DNA from: CALMEH01 sp964548225
Lineage (GTDB): Bacteria; Acidobacteriota; Blastocatellia; Pyrinomonadales; Pyrinomonadaceae
Reading direction: 5' to 3'
Length of the DNA: 44,151 bases
NCBI GenBank assembly: GCA_964548225.1
Contig: CAZJQP010000033.1
Coordinates: 1-44,151 of the forward strand
The position numbers were made by a program, and so were the translations under genes. Positions 24,201-32,451 of the stretch are shown here, in pieces. The notes under the pieces were generated by a model. The model saw only the letters and a list, made by a program, of their open reading frames with translations, had not been told where the DNA came from and searched no databases. How positions within the stretch are numbered: position 1 is the first letter of the stretch; each line of letters starts with the position of its first letter.

Positions 24201-24551
24201 TTTTTCCGCCTGTTTTTTGCGTTTGATGATAAACAGCAGATTAACGCCGTTTGCCCCGTTTTCCGTCGCTTGAACCGTTACCGAAACGATTCGTCCCGAA
24301 TCATAAAGAGCCTGCAAAGTTTCGCGCAAGCGCACGGCTGAATATTTTCCACCCAATACCGGCTTGATAATAGCCATAAATTGGTCGCTCGAAGATTGTT
24401 CGCGCCCGGTTTCTTCAAATTTTATTTCGATGTTCGAAATTAGCCGGTCTTCATATTTATTTTGTGAGAAGGCGGTTATGACAAGCGAAAGGCAAAAAGT
24501 AAAAAGTAAAAAAACTTCACTTACCTTTAACTTTTTGCTTTTTCCAATCAT
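21249..24551 (-). CDS. Omp85-family outer membrane assembly protein (BamA/TamA-like)
   Basis: An 1100-residue protein. The N-terminus is a signal peptide (about residues 1-28) that is itself encoded by a repeat palindrome. Multiple POTRA domains follow (typical pieces: KLQPGELFSREEFEKDREKILEA, RRLRNYFQEQGYF, VRIEGTDKFTADEISSIL, VKIEGNKSFSAPTLISKLP, ILINGNELTKRDAIFKAI). The C-terminal barrel of about 380 residues contains the Omp85 motif region SERFFAGGSTSIRGFEFESAGP and ends in phenylalanine (RFAQAF), the usual beta-signal. The adjacent TamB-like gene suggests a TamA-like role, although the large number of POTRA domains resembles BamA. I start at 24551, with GGAAAG upstream; an in-frame ATG at 24587 is less likely. 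Confidence 0.88.
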   Translation of the reverse strand: MIGKSKKLKVSEVFLLFTFCLSLVITAFSQNKYEDRLISNIEIKFEETGREQSSSDQFMAIIKPVLGGKYSAVRLRETLQALYDSGRIVSVTVQATENGANGVNLLFIIKRKKQAEKIIIEVGETVGEKVTEQELLLKLDVLNAGTAVTDQILQRNADLILAYLQTRGFFKATVTPLQKSVNSETEIVVIFQVVPNAQAKIERFDINIEGFDAAKIRSKLKLQPGELFSREEFEKDREKILEALRKQDFLAPVLNEERTIYDSDKNSISIEQTGKVGAKIKVTVEAKDEKIGEGTQRKLLAIRREGTLDYSAIVEGSRRLRNYFQEQGYFFSEVTSICSVNPQFTENEASETVNETETLCSALSGAELANRNVEVKYVADLNRKLKLKGVRIEGTDKFTADEISSILETEEATIFGIIPFLGYGRGFTSTESLAKDRETIRALMRELGYRGAEVSIRQGVSTNGEDLIITFVINEGIPTNIKNVKIEGNKSFSAPTLISKLPTLVGKNLSRARARNGVRALAEFYSNEGFFDAKITYAIEEIKEPDGASEELVNIVYKIENEGQRVIINRILINGNELTKRDAIFKAITLKRGSFLRSADIFSSEQNLYGSDAFNLVQIKTENAGTDINNNRLADIIINVEEKKPRLITYGGGVSTDIGANGFFDIRHFNLLGNLWQGGAQVRASRLQQLAQIDFVNPRFLKDGRNRDGTLRYSPITFRAQYQRDSTVTRFFRSTFDKGTLGIVQRIDENSNPIDEFGRNTGSPTINRFTVNLETSRTISQKYRSIAFFRYRFEDVRLFNIESLLIRDLLRPDSKIRISGFGANFALDTRENCNISYTLLDIINKGDVLEPCRYNASDPTRGMFLTAEYNVSLPILGANIGFNKFQVLFKNFYTVKKLKNTTFAGQFIFGAANVFAKGQRFSSAQFPDLDGILPISERFFAGGSTSIRGFEFESAGPRVVVVPEGFFRNSQGEQVFLNPFTIPFGGNGLAIVNLEARIPLTKQIRAVPFYDGGNVFRRVGDIFNPPDISANDVFRQNLRALWTNTIGLGFRIKTPVGGEFAVDYGYLLNPPRFLIPQVNAPNAIFQLRQNQIHFRFAQAF
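24485..24545 (-). repeat. Heptanucleotide palindrome encoding the signal peptide of the Omp85 gene
   Basis: On the plus strand the left arm has GCAAAAA, GTAAAAA, GTAAAAA, and the right arm ACCTTTA, ACTTTTT, GCTTTTT. Both arms lie in frame inside the coding region and specify about residues 3-22 (Lys-rich n-region from one arm, Phe/Leu-rich h-region from the other). Confidence 0.85.
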
Positions 24552-24629
24552 TTTTCTTTCCGATCCTTTTATTTTATGGTGAAACAATTTATCTTACTTA
24601 ACCCCTTGTCAATTTTTTACTTTTTACCC

Positions 24630-27600
24630 TTAAAACCTTTTTCTCAGACGAATTTCAAAACTGAAAACGTTGCTGTCGCGTGTTACGTTGCTCAAAGCGC
24701 GTTGTTCATATTGTGCGACAAACGACAGGCGATTTGAAACGCGGTATTCAAGCGCGAGAACCTGATTTTGGTCGCTTGCCAGATTGGTCGAATACGTTAT
24801 CAAAAGATTTCTGTTAATCTGTCTGCCGACTGTCAAACGTGCCGTCGGGTTTAATCTTTGCCCTGAAATTATCGGGTCAATTTCAAAACGATTTAAGCCG
24901 AAAAGTTTATCGGTTGCCTTGCTCAAAGGTTTATTGATAATCTGGTCAGCCAAAATTTCGGTTGCCGTGTTGATGCCCGATTGCGCCAAAGTCGGAATTC
25001 CGCCTTCGGTATTTGCAAGATTTCCCGTCGTTATCAGCGAAACAATGTCAGCTTGCGGCAAAGCCGGATTGGAAGTCAAAACCGCGTTGAGCGTATCGGT
25101 ATTGCTCAAATCGCCGCTCAGATTGACCGTAACTTGATAACCGTTGATTTCCGATTCCGCCCGCAGATTGATAATCGGCTGAATCCCGGTTGCCCCCGGC
25201 GGAAAAAGAAGTTCGCCACGCTGAATGTCATAGCGGTCGTCGCGGTAAAAAAGAGTGCCGCTGTTGGCATTGATTCTGCCGGAAATTTGCGGATCTTCAA
25301 CATCGCCTGTAACGCGCAAAGAAATTGAAGCCGTCAAATCGGCAATGTTATTGCGAACGACAAGCGCGTCGCGTCCTTCGACAATCATATCAATCTGCAA
25401 ATCGCCGAAAAATGAATCCGTCGCACCACCCGGATTTTGTTCAATCGAACCTTCCCGTCGCCCGCCAATGATGTCTGCCAAATCAATATCTTCCGTGTAA
25501 AGACTACGTCGCGCATTGATTCTTCCCGAAATTATCGAAACAAGTTTATTCTCCGTATTGCGTCTGCCGCTGAATTCAAGTTTTGCGTCGCCCGTCGTCA
25601 AAAAATCTTTCGGCAAAGGAACGGTTACGTTTGCGCCTTCTAAATCAAAACGAAACGCTTGTAATTTTAAATTATCGGTCAGAGCCGCACCACCCGAAAT
25701 GGAAACTTTCCCGCCGCCTAAGAATCCGTTCAAACCGTCAATTTGCACTTGATTGGAACTGAACAAAACGCGCCCGCCCGAAATTCGTTCAATCGAAAGA
25801 CGCTGTGAACCGACAAAAGCCGCAAATGAAGCACCTTGTGGAATAGCCGAACCGTTCAAACGCGCCGTCTGATTCGTTCCCGTCAAGCGCACATCGAGAT
25901 TTGCCAAACCGGAAAAGAAATAGTTAGGCGAAATAGCGTTCAAAATTCTCAGATTCACCGCTCCGGCAATGACCAAATTATTTACCGCATCATTTCTCAA
26001 AGCCTTCGCACCGCTGATCGTCAAATTACTGCCGCCACCCGCAAATTTTGCGCTGTCGAAAACAATTTCGCTCGTGTTAAATCTAACCGAAACAGGTTCG
26101 ATTGCCGAAAGCGGAGTTTCGCCGATTTGCAAAGCAAGCTGTGTAAAATTTGCCGAACCGCTCAAATTTGCCGCTGTGTATTCGCGCTTGCCTTCTTGAT
26201 TTATCGCCGAAAGATTGCCGGCAACCAAAACTTTTCCGGTAGCGCGTCCCGTTACATCAATTTCGGTTGCTAAATTATATTCTTTCCGCAAAATTGCAAT
26301 AAATGGCGAAAGCTCGGAATTATTAAAATCGGTTTCGGCGCGAAACGGCAGATTTTCGTCCGCAAAATTGATGTTTGCGATGACGACTTGCGGTTGACCT
26401 TCAAAATTCGCGGTGATGTTAGCATTTAACTGCTGATTTTCGGTTTTTCCGACAAAAGCGAGATTTCCCAAAGCATTTTGTTTATATGCAACATTCTGCC
26501 CGGTGCCGCTGAAATTTATGTTGTAAGTTTTTGAATCATTGGCGATTCCGGTCGCTGTCGCTTCTTTCAAATCAATCACACCATTGATGTCGGAATAGTT
26601 CGCGCTGTTCGGAATAAACGGACGGACACGCGCAAATTCGACGGATTTTCCTTCGGCAACGAAGTTAAACGCCGTTGTTTCGGTGTTATAAGTTCCGTTG
26701 GTTTTGACGAAACCTTCGCCAAAACGCACATTCAGATTTTCGACATTGACCAGATTTCCCGCAAAAGTCGCCCGCCCGACAAAACCGTCAAAAGGTTCGC
26801 CGTTTATAGTTCCTGCGCCCGAAGAAAGATCGGCTTCGCCTTTCATTTCACGCGGCAAACCGCTCAGATTAACCGTGCCGGAAGTTTCAGCGCGAATATT
26901 TTGAATTGTCGTCGGCAAATCAAATGGCAAAACTCCCAAAAATGTGCCGGTGTTGATGCGTTCGATATTGGCGCGAAATGTAATATTGTTCGTGCCGAAA
27001 CGTGGATAATCCAAGTTAAAAACGACATTTCCGCCGCCACGCTCCTGAAATTTCGCATCACGCAAAGCAATCAAATCCGGCGCAACCGAAAGCCCTAAAT
27101 CAACCGAACCGACATCGCGTCCATCAAGCAAAATCGAAGCCAGCGCGGCGCGTCCTTCAAATGTCGGATTCGTAATATTTCCCTTGAAATTACCTTGCAG
27201 ATTCAAATTTCCCGCAAATTGAATCTGCAATTCCGAACTCTGCTGTTCAAAATCGGGCGACAAATCCAAAACCTTGACAATGCGTTCGATTTCGCTGGCA
27301 TCGGTTGAATTAAGCGCGAGATTCAAATCTGAACTACTGCCGTTCAAATCCAATTTTCCGGTTGCGCTGAGTTCGCTTTTTTCGGTGTTAAGCCGCGCAA
27401 TATTAAGGTTAAAAAGTCCGTTGACGGCAGTTGCTTCGACTCGTCCGGTTACAGGAATCAAGCCTTTTGCCTGCGTTCCGGCGTTGGCTTTAATGTCAGC
27501 AGTCAGATTTCCGCTGGCAGTTTTGAAACTCGTTCCGTTAAACGAAAGATTTACTTTTCCGCTCGTGTTCCCTTCAATCGGCACAACGCGCCCGCCTTGC

Positions 27601-29786
27601 AACGCGAGTAATTTCCCCAAATCCAAATTTGTAAAATCGGCGTTCACATCTGAACGATTTCGATTTGAAAGAGCAATCACAGCATTGCCGTCAATCTTGC
27701 CGTCCATCACGTCTGCCGTCAGATTTGTCAGCGTCGCCGTATCATTATTGACAACAACATTTGCTTTTGCCGCGCCGATTTTGATGCTTCCCAAAATGCC
27801 GCCACCCAAGCTCATATCCGCACTGGCGCGATAGCGTCCTGAAGGTTCGAGAATGAAAACGGGTTTTGAAACTTTGACGTTTTCAATCGTTCCACCCTGC
27901 GGTAAATCCCTTGTTTTATTGATAGTTACATTTCCCGCATTAAAATCTTCGGAAGTTGCTTCAATCGTGCCGCGTCGAAGCGTCAGACGAACTCCCGCGA
28001 TATTTAAATTTCCCAAAACTGCCGCGTCCGTCTGGATTTTAGCAACTTTCAGATTGTCGGAATAAACAATCGTTTCATTTGCGGTGTCGCGGATCGTGAT
28101 GTTTTGCGCGTTGGCATCGCCGATTTTTGCTCCATTTGCGTCAACTGACTCGGCACGGAGACCATTTGCCTGAATATCGGTTACGCCGTTCTGTCGTTGA
28201 ATATTTATCTGATTTGCTTGAAGATTTTTCAGTTTTGCATCTTCCGTCTGTGCTGAATCTGCTTGAAGACTATCAGCGTTGATAGTCGTGTTTTTCGGAT
28301 TGTCTTTGACGCGAACATTATTTGCTCTGACATTCTGCAAATTTATATCTTCGGTTTTGACGTTTTGGGCGCGAATGTTTGACGTATTAACATCGGTTAC
28401 GCCGTTTTTTGAATTGATTTTGATGCCGTTTGATTGAATATTTTGCAAATCAACATCTTCATTAAAAAACCGACGTGCGCGGACGTTTCCGAGATTTGCA
28501 CTGAAATTTTTCTCTTTATATTCGGCAACCGCATCCGCTATAAAAAGTCCGCCGAGCGTTCCGAGCGGCGTTTCAGCGGCAGCGGCTTCAAGTTCACCGA
28601 GCCACTTAAAATCTGTTCCTGTGCCGCGAATATTGCCGATAAGTTTTATAAAATCAATCTTAAAATCTTCAAACGTCAACAATTCCGCAACCGCTTCACC
28701 GTTGGCTTCATACATCGAATTCGTTCCGGCAACTGTTCCATTGACGTTCAAAGCCTTCAAATAAACGCCCGGCGCGGTTAGAGATTCGGAATCAACTTTG
28801 CCGTCAACTTTATAACTTTCGCCTTCGCCCGAAACTTTTCCGGTGAAATTCGCCACGCCGCGCAAGGTTGTCCCAATCGGTAAAATCGTTGATGTTTGCG
28901 TCAAATCAACGGTTGAAGTAATGTCCAATTCATACTTAAATGCTTTCCAATCGCGCAAATTTCCGCTCAAAGTTGAATTGCCAATCGGTGTGATAATTGT
29001 CAGTTCTTTTATATCTGCACCGTTCGAATCAACGATCCCTTTGGCGCGAATATCAATCGGTTCGACAGCGTTTCCATCGTAAATGAAATTCGATTTTTCG
29101 GATGTGAAATTAAATTTATAACGCTTTTGATCATCAATAACGGACGGGTTTTCGGGTTCGAGAAAAAAGACGATATTTTTTGCGTCAGCATCAATTTTGC
29201 GTGTCGTGTCATTAACATAAACCGTCGCATTTTTGAGTGAAAATTTAACGGAAGAATATGTAAAATTAATTCGGTTATTTTCTTCGACAAACTGTAAATT
29301 TGAAAAATTCGAGCGTCCACTTTCGTCAAATGTTACCCAAACCTGTGCGCCGTCAACATCTGTCGTATCAATTGAAATATCGCGGTTTAATTGCCAATCG
29401 TAAAGATTTTTAACGGTCAGTCCGAATTTTGCCTTGTCAATATGAAACAACTTTTCGCCTGATTTTCTGTCGGTAAAAGTTGCGTTTTCAAGTTCGAGTT
29501 GGAGTGGCGAAACAGTAACACTGAATTTTTTCGCAAAAAAGTCCATTCCGATTCTGCCCATTTTTGCGGAAAATTGTTGCTTGATGTAATCATCAAAAAC
29601 GCCTCTGTTATAGAGAAAAACCACCAAAATTGTCAATAAAACCAACAAAATCGCCGAAACGCCCGAAAAAATCGCTGCATTTCGCCGCGTAAAAAAGCGT
29701 CGGCGTTTCGGCTCTGTTTCAGGTGTTTCTTCCGCTTCCACGTCCGGCGTTTCCGGTTCTTCGATGTTGTTGTTTTCTTCCGACAT
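24630..29786 (-). CDS. TamB-like translocation and assembly module protein
   Basis: A 1718-residue protein with a cytoplasmic N-terminus rich in Glu (EETPETEPKRRR), a single transmembrane anchor (about residues 40-60, AIFSGVSAILLVLLTILVVFLY) and a very long periplasmic beta-rich region with AsmA-like repeats. The last 400 residues have the TamB C-terminal (DUF490) features: SGRINANSGTLFYRDDRYDI, GTLFYRDDRYDIQRGELLF, VSLITTGNLANTEGG and an ending FEIRLRKRF. TamB-type proteins span the periplasm and help insert proteins or move lipids with an Omp85 partner, here the gene just downstream. I start at the ATG at 29786; an ATG at 29807 inside the repeat would add seven residues. It contains an unusual 36-residue repeat block, listed separately. 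Confidence 0.88.
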   Translation of the reverse strand: MSEENNNIEEPETPDVEAEETPETEPKRRRFFTRRNAAIFSGVSAILLVLLTILVVFLYNRGVFDDYIKQQFSAKMGRIGMDFFAKKFSVTVSPLQLELENATFTDRKSGEKLFHIDKAKFGLTVKNLYDWQLNRDISIDTTDVDGAQVWVTFDESGRSNFSNLQFVEENNRINFTYSSVKFSLKNATVYVNDTTRKIDADAKNIVFFLEPENPSVIDDQKRYKFNFTSEKSNFIYDGNAVEPIDIRAKGIVDSNGADIKELTIITPIGNSTLSGNLRDWKAFKYELDITSTVDLTQTSTILPIGTTLRGVANFTGKVSGEGESYKVDGKVDSESLTAPGVYLKALNVNGTVAGTNSMYEANGEAVAELLTFEDFKIDFIKLIGNIRGTGTDFKWLGELEAAAAETPLGTLGGLFIADAVAEYKEKNFSANLGNVRARRFFNEDVDLQNIQSNGIKINSKNGVTDVNTSNIRAQNVKTEDINLQNVRANNVRVKDNPKNTTINADSLQADSAQTEDAKLKNLQANQINIQRQNGVTDIQANGLRAESVDANGAKIGDANAQNITIRDTANETIVYSDNLKVAKIQTDAAVLGNLNIAGVRLTLRRGTIEATSEDFNAGNVTINKTRDLPQGGTIENVKVSKPVFILEPSGRYRASADMSLGGGILGSIKIGAAKANVVVNNDTATLTNLTADVMDGKIDGNAVIALSNRNRSDVNADFTNLDLGKLLALQGGRVVPIEGNTSGKVNLSFNGTSFKTASGNLTADIKANAGTQAKGLIPVTGRVEATAVNGLFNLNIARLNTEKSELSATGKLDLNGSSSDLNLALNSTDASEIERIVKVLDLSPDFEQQSSELQIQFAGNLNLQGNFKGNITNPTFEGRAALASILLDGRDVGSVDLGLSVAPDLIALRDAKFQERGGGNVVFNLDYPRFGTNNITFRANIERINTGTFLGVLPFDLPTTIQNIRAETSGTVNLSGLPREMKGEADLSSGAGTINGEPFDGFVGRATFAGNLVNVENLNVRFGEGFVKTNGTYNTETTAFNFVAEGKSVEFARVRPFIPNSANYSDINGVIDLKEATATGIANDSKTYNINFSGTGQNVAYKQNALGNLAFVGKTENQQLNANITANFEGQPQVVIANINFADENLPFRAETDFNNSELSPFIAILRKEYNLATEIDVTGRATGKVLVAGNLSAINQEGKREYTAANLSGSANFTQLALQIGETPLSAIEPVSVRFNTSEIVFDSAKFAGGGSNLTISGAKALRNDAVNNLVIAGAVNLRILNAISPNYFFSGLANLDVRLTGTNQTARLNGSAIPQGASFAAFVGSQRLSIERISGGRVLFSSNQVQIDGLNGFLGGGKVSISGGAALTDNLKLQAFRFDLEGANVTVPLPKDFLTTGDAKLEFSGRRNTENKLVSIISGRINARRSLYTEDIDLADIIGGRREGSIEQNPGGATDSFFGDLQIDMIVEGRDALVVRNNIADLTASISLRVTGDVEDPQISGRINANSGTLFYRDDRYDIQRGELLFPPGATGIQPIINLRAESEINGYQVTVNLSGDLSNTDTLNAVLTSNPALPQADIVSLITTGNLANTEGGIPTLAQSGINTATEILADQIINKPLSKATDKLFGLNRFEIDPIISGQRLNPTARLTVGRQINRNLLITYSTNLASDQNQVLALEYRVSNRLSFVAQYEQRALSNVTRDSNVFSFEIRLRKRF
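27987..28418 (-). repeat. Four 36-residue tandem repeats within TamB-like protein
   Basis: Residues about 457-600 are four consecutive 36-residue units starting INSKNGVTDV, VKDNPKNTTI, IQRQNGVTDI and IRDTANETIV. They alternate between a NGVTD type and an N-TT/NET type. Each is built of three similar 12-residue steps (for example SNIRAQNVKTED, INLQNVRANNVR). A 24-residue partial unit precedes (GNVRARRFFNEDVDLQNIQS). Probably a regular beta-solenoid-like stretch within the TamB groove. Confidence 0.88.
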
Positions 29787-29789
29787 TTT

Positions 29790-29866
29790 TAAAGATTTAA
29801 GATTCAATATTTAAGATTTAAGATTTAACAGGCAGTTTTGAATCTTGAATCTTAAATCTTAAATCA
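29790..29866. repeat. Heptanucleotide palindrome between ribBA and the TamB gene
   Basis: Left arm units GATTTAA, GATTCAA, TATTTAA, GATTTAA, GATTTAA. Right arm units AATCTTG, AATCTTA, AATCTTA. The left arm abuts the TamB-like start codon and the right arm ends in the ribBA stop codon (29864-29866). Confidence 0.9.
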
Positions 29867-30991
29867 CAAAGGAACGATTTCGACAATTTCCAAATCGAAC
29901 GCTTCGAGCGCATTAACTTTAGGGGGATGATTTGAAAGAAGTCTGATACAGCGCACGCCTAAATCGTTTAGAATCTGCGCTCCGATGCCGTAATCACGGA
30001 ATTTACCATAGCCGGTTTCACGCCGTGCGGCTTGAAAATCCAATTTTTTTTCCTGCATCAGTGCGTAAGTTTGAAGTTGGTGAATCAAATCCAAATTATG
30101 CTCGCGCTGACGTAGATAGAGTATCACGCCTTTGCCTGCTTCGGCTATTTGCTTGAGCGAAGACTGCATCGCTTCGGACGCTTCGCCAAGCGTTGAGCCG
30201 AACATCGCAAAGGTTATGTTCTCGGTTTGGACGCGCACCAAAACCGCTTCGGTTGCTTGCGAAATTTCGCCGAAACTCATCGCCAGATGCGTTTCGCCAT
30301 TGATAACATTTTCGTAAATCGTCGCTTTGAAGTTACCGTGAATCGTCGGCAAATCGGTTTCGATTACTTTTTTGACTAAGGTTTCTTTTTGGATTCGATA
30401 ACGCACTAAATCGGCAACGGAAATTATTTTCAAATCGTGCTTTTCGGCAAAAATTTCCAGTTCCGGCAGACGCGACATTGTGCCGTCGTCGTTCATAATT
30501 TCACAAATTACGGCGGACGGATTCAATCCGGCAATTCGCGCAATATCAACGCTCGCTTCGGTTTGTCCAACGCGCACGAGAACGCCGCCACGTTTCGCAC
30601 GAAGCGGAAAAATATGTCCGGGACGCGCCAAATCATTCGCTTTCGATTCGGGATTAACGGCTGTCAAAATTGTTTTCGCACGGTCGGCGGCAGAAATTCC
30701 TGTCGTAACACCTTCCCGCGCTTCGATTGAAACGGTAAAAGCCGTTCCCATACTTGAAGTATTTTCCGAAGTTTGCGGCAATAATTGCAATTCGTCACAG
30801 CGTTCTTCCGTTAAGGGCAAACAAATCAATCCGCGCCCGTGAATCGCCATAAAACTAATGATTTCGGGCGTAACTTTTTCCGCCGCGCAAACCAAATCAC
30901 CTTCGTTTTCGCGGTCTTCGTCGTCAACAATAATTATCATTTTGCCGTTTTTAATATCTTCAACGGCTTCTTCGATTTTGGCTAAAGGCAT
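29864..30991 (-). CDS. ribBA: 3,4-dihydroxy-2-butanone 4-phosphate synthase with degenerate GTP cyclohydrolase II domain (RibBX-like)
   Basis: A 375-residue two-domain protein. The N-terminal 200 residues are DHBP synthase (RibB), which converts ribulose 5-phosphate for riboflavin synthesis: IVDDEDRENEGDL, HGRGLICLPL, TTGISAADRA and RPGHIFPLRAKRGGVL are all present, so this half should be active. The C-terminal half has the GTP cyclohydrolase II fold but has lost the zinc site: in the place of the C-(10)-C-x-C motif it has ENITFAMFGSTLGEAS with no Cys, and REHNLDL replaces the GRGxGL region. It resembles RibBX variants, whose second domain lacks cyclohydrolase activity. A stand-alone GTP cyclohydrolase II at 39168 probably supplies that step. 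No FMN riboswitch is visible upstream. Confidence 0.88.
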   Translation of the reverse strand: MPLAKIEEAVEDIKNGKMIIIVDDEDRENEGDLVCAAEKVTPEIISFMAIHGRGLICLPLTEERCDELQLLPQTSENTSSMGTAFTVSIEAREGVTTGISAADRAKTILTAVNPESKANDLARPGHIFPLRAKRGGVLVRVGQTEASVDIARIAGLNPSAVICEIMNDDGTMSRLPELEIFAEKHDLKIISVADLVRYRIQKETLVKKVIETDLPTIHGNFKATIYENVINGETHLAMSFGEISQATEAVLVRVQTENITFAMFGSTLGEASEAMQSSLKQIAEAGKGVILYLRQREHNLDLIHQLQTYALMQEKKLDFQAARRETGYGKFRDYGIGAQILNDLGVRCIRLLSNHPPKVNALEAFDLEIVEIVPL

Positions 30992-30996
30992 CGTTT

Positions 30997-31031
30997 AAAT
31001 TTCAGATTTCAAATTTCAAATTTCAAATCTC
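30997..31031. repeat. Heptanucleotide tract upstream of ribBA
   Basis: Units AAATTTC, AGATTTC, AAATTTC, AAATTTC, AAATCTC in one orientation only, beginning six bases upstream of the ribBA start codon. It occupies the place of the ribosome-binding site. No inverted partner arm is evident beside it. Confidence 0.85.
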
Positions 31032-31071
31032 CGTAATGATAAAATTTTAGCTAAACCGTGCGGTTTTGGCG

Positions 31072-31156
31072 AATCAGTATAGCGAGCAGTAGCGAGTTTC
31101 TCGGTAACTTGAAAGTTACGAGTAAAGCGCACTCGCTACGGTTCGCTATACTGATT
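31072..31156. repeat. Branched inverted repeat between divergent ribBA and LolC-like genes
   Basis: AATCAGTATAGCGA (31072-31085) pairs perfectly with 31143-31156, and the stem continues imperfectly through GTAGCGAGT. A separate hairpin, GTAACTT/AAGTTAC around GA (31104-31119), sits in the centre, extended by CTC/GAG. The element spans most of the divergent promoter region, so it must include or flank promoters. Confidence 0.88.
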
Positions 31157-31169
31157 TACAATTAACCAA

Positions 31170-32309
31170 ATGTCTTTTGAATTCAAACTCGCTTTAAAAT
31201 ATTTCCGCACACGGCGAAAATCTTTAGCACGTTTTACTTCAATTGTCGCAATTGTCGGAATTGCGGTTGGCGTGGCGGCGTTGATAATTGCACAATCGCT
31301 TGCAAAAGGATTTCAAGACGAAATGCGCGATAAAATTCTTGCAAACACGGCGCATATTTCAGTTTTTTTGAAAGACGGCAGTGAAATTTTTAATTGGCAA
31401 GATATTAAGAATAATCTTGAAAAAAACGAAAATATTAAAGAAGTTTTGCCGACGGGTTTTGAAAATGCCTTAGTAATCGGTGAAAACGAAACGAGTTACG
31501 CGATTCTGAAAGTTCAAAATTCAAAGTTCAAAGTTCAAGGCTCCGAAGTTGTGATTGGCGTAAAACTTGCTGAAAAATTAAATCTCAAAATTGGCAATTC
31601 GGCAGAAATTATCACGCTCGAAAATCAAATACCACAGAAAATTAAAATCGCCGAAACTTTTGAAACAGGTCTTTTTGATTACGATTCTACCTGGATTTAC
31701 ATTTCGCCCGAAAATTTTGCGCGGCTTCACAATCGTCAAAATTTCACCCCGACAAATCTAAGCATTTCAGTCAAAAACATTTACAAATCAAGCGAAACCG
31801 CACAGAAAATCCGCGAAAATCTCGGCGAAAATTTTAAAATTATTGATTGGCAAGAAGCAAATCGTCCGCTTTTTGCGGCGTTGAGTTTGGAAAGAAAAGT
31901 TTCGCTTGCCGTGATTTCGTTGATAATTTTTATCGCCGCGCTGAATATTACGACAACCCTTGCGCTTCTCGTCAATGAAAGAAGATTGGACATTGCAGTT
32001 TTGAGAATTTGCGGCGCGAAAACGTCAAATTTGATAAAAATCTTTCTGCTCGAAGGTTTTTTTCTCGGTTTTATTGGAATTTTTTGTGGCGTGGTTTTAG
32101 GTTTGCTGGCGTGTTTCGCGGGAAATCATTTCAAAATCGTCAGCATTTCGGCAGAAGTTTATTCGCTCAATTACATTCCTTTCCATCCACAGATTTCAAA
32201 TATTTTATTGGTAATTTTAATTGCCTTTGCGGTTTGTTTGAGTTCGTGCGTCTATCCTGCGTTAAAAGCAAGTCGAATAAAACCTTCGGAAAATTTGCGT
32301 TTGCAGTAA
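31170..32309 (+). CDS. LolC/E-type ABC transporter permease
   Basis: A 379-residue FtsX-like permease. The N-terminus FKLALKYFRTRRKSLARFTSIVAIVGIAVGVAALIIAQSLAKGF is typical of the LolC/LolE family, with the first TM at about residues 22-42. A periplasmic MacB-like domain lies at about 45-235, then three TM segments (about 250-272, 290-315, 345-368). LolCDE extracts lipoproteins from the inner membrane for transport to the outer membrane. No lolD ATPase gene is adjacent in the window. Residues 114-124 in the periplasmic domain (VQNSKFKVQG) come from a heptanucleotide repeat. No good Shine-Dalgarno is seen. Confidence 0.85.
   Translation: MSFEFKLALKYFRTRRKSLARFTSIVAIVGIAVGVAALIIAQSLAKGFQDEMRDKILANTAHISVFLKDGSEIFNWQDIKNNLEKNENIKEVLPTGFENALVIGENETSYAILKVQNSKFKVQGSEVVIGVKLAEKLNLKIGNSAEIITLENQIPQKIKIAETFETGLFDYDSTWIYISPENFARLHNRQNFTPTNLSISVKNIYKSSETAQKIRENLGENFKIIDWQEANRPLFAALSLERKVSLAVISLIIFIAALNITTTLALLVNERRLDIAVLRICGAKTSNLIKIFLLEGFFLGFIGIFCGVVLGLLACFAGNHFKIVSISAEVYSLNYIPFHPQISNILLVILIAFAVCLSSCVYPALKASRIKPSENLRLQ
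31509..31539 (+). repeat. In-frame heptanucleotide repeat in the LolC-like gene
   Basis: Units AAAGTTC, AAAATTC, AAAGTTC, AAAGTTC, then AAGG. It encodes LKVQNSKFKVQG in the periplasmic domain and keeps the frame. Confidence 0.88.
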
Positions 32310-32451
32310 ATTTTTTGAAATTTCTATGGAGTTTTCCGTGCTTTGAAACTATATTGAAGCAAATCGGAGAATTCCATTCTTGAAAAATTCATCTAAAAGG
32401 TTCAGACTTTGAGTAAAGGTTAAGTCTTTAGACAGGTCGAATCAATAATTT

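Noticed and set aside
30132..30842. Long plus-strand frames opposite ribBA, and similar frames opposite bamA-like, tamB-like, sdhA and SNF2 genes.
   Set aside because: They are antisense shadows caused by codon bias on the coding strand, with no protein-family features.
29864..31060. An FMN riboswitch upstream of the riboflavin gene ribBA.
   Set aside because: The 178 bases upstream hold a heptanucleotide tract and a branched palindrome, and none of the conserved FMN-aptamer segments could be recognised.
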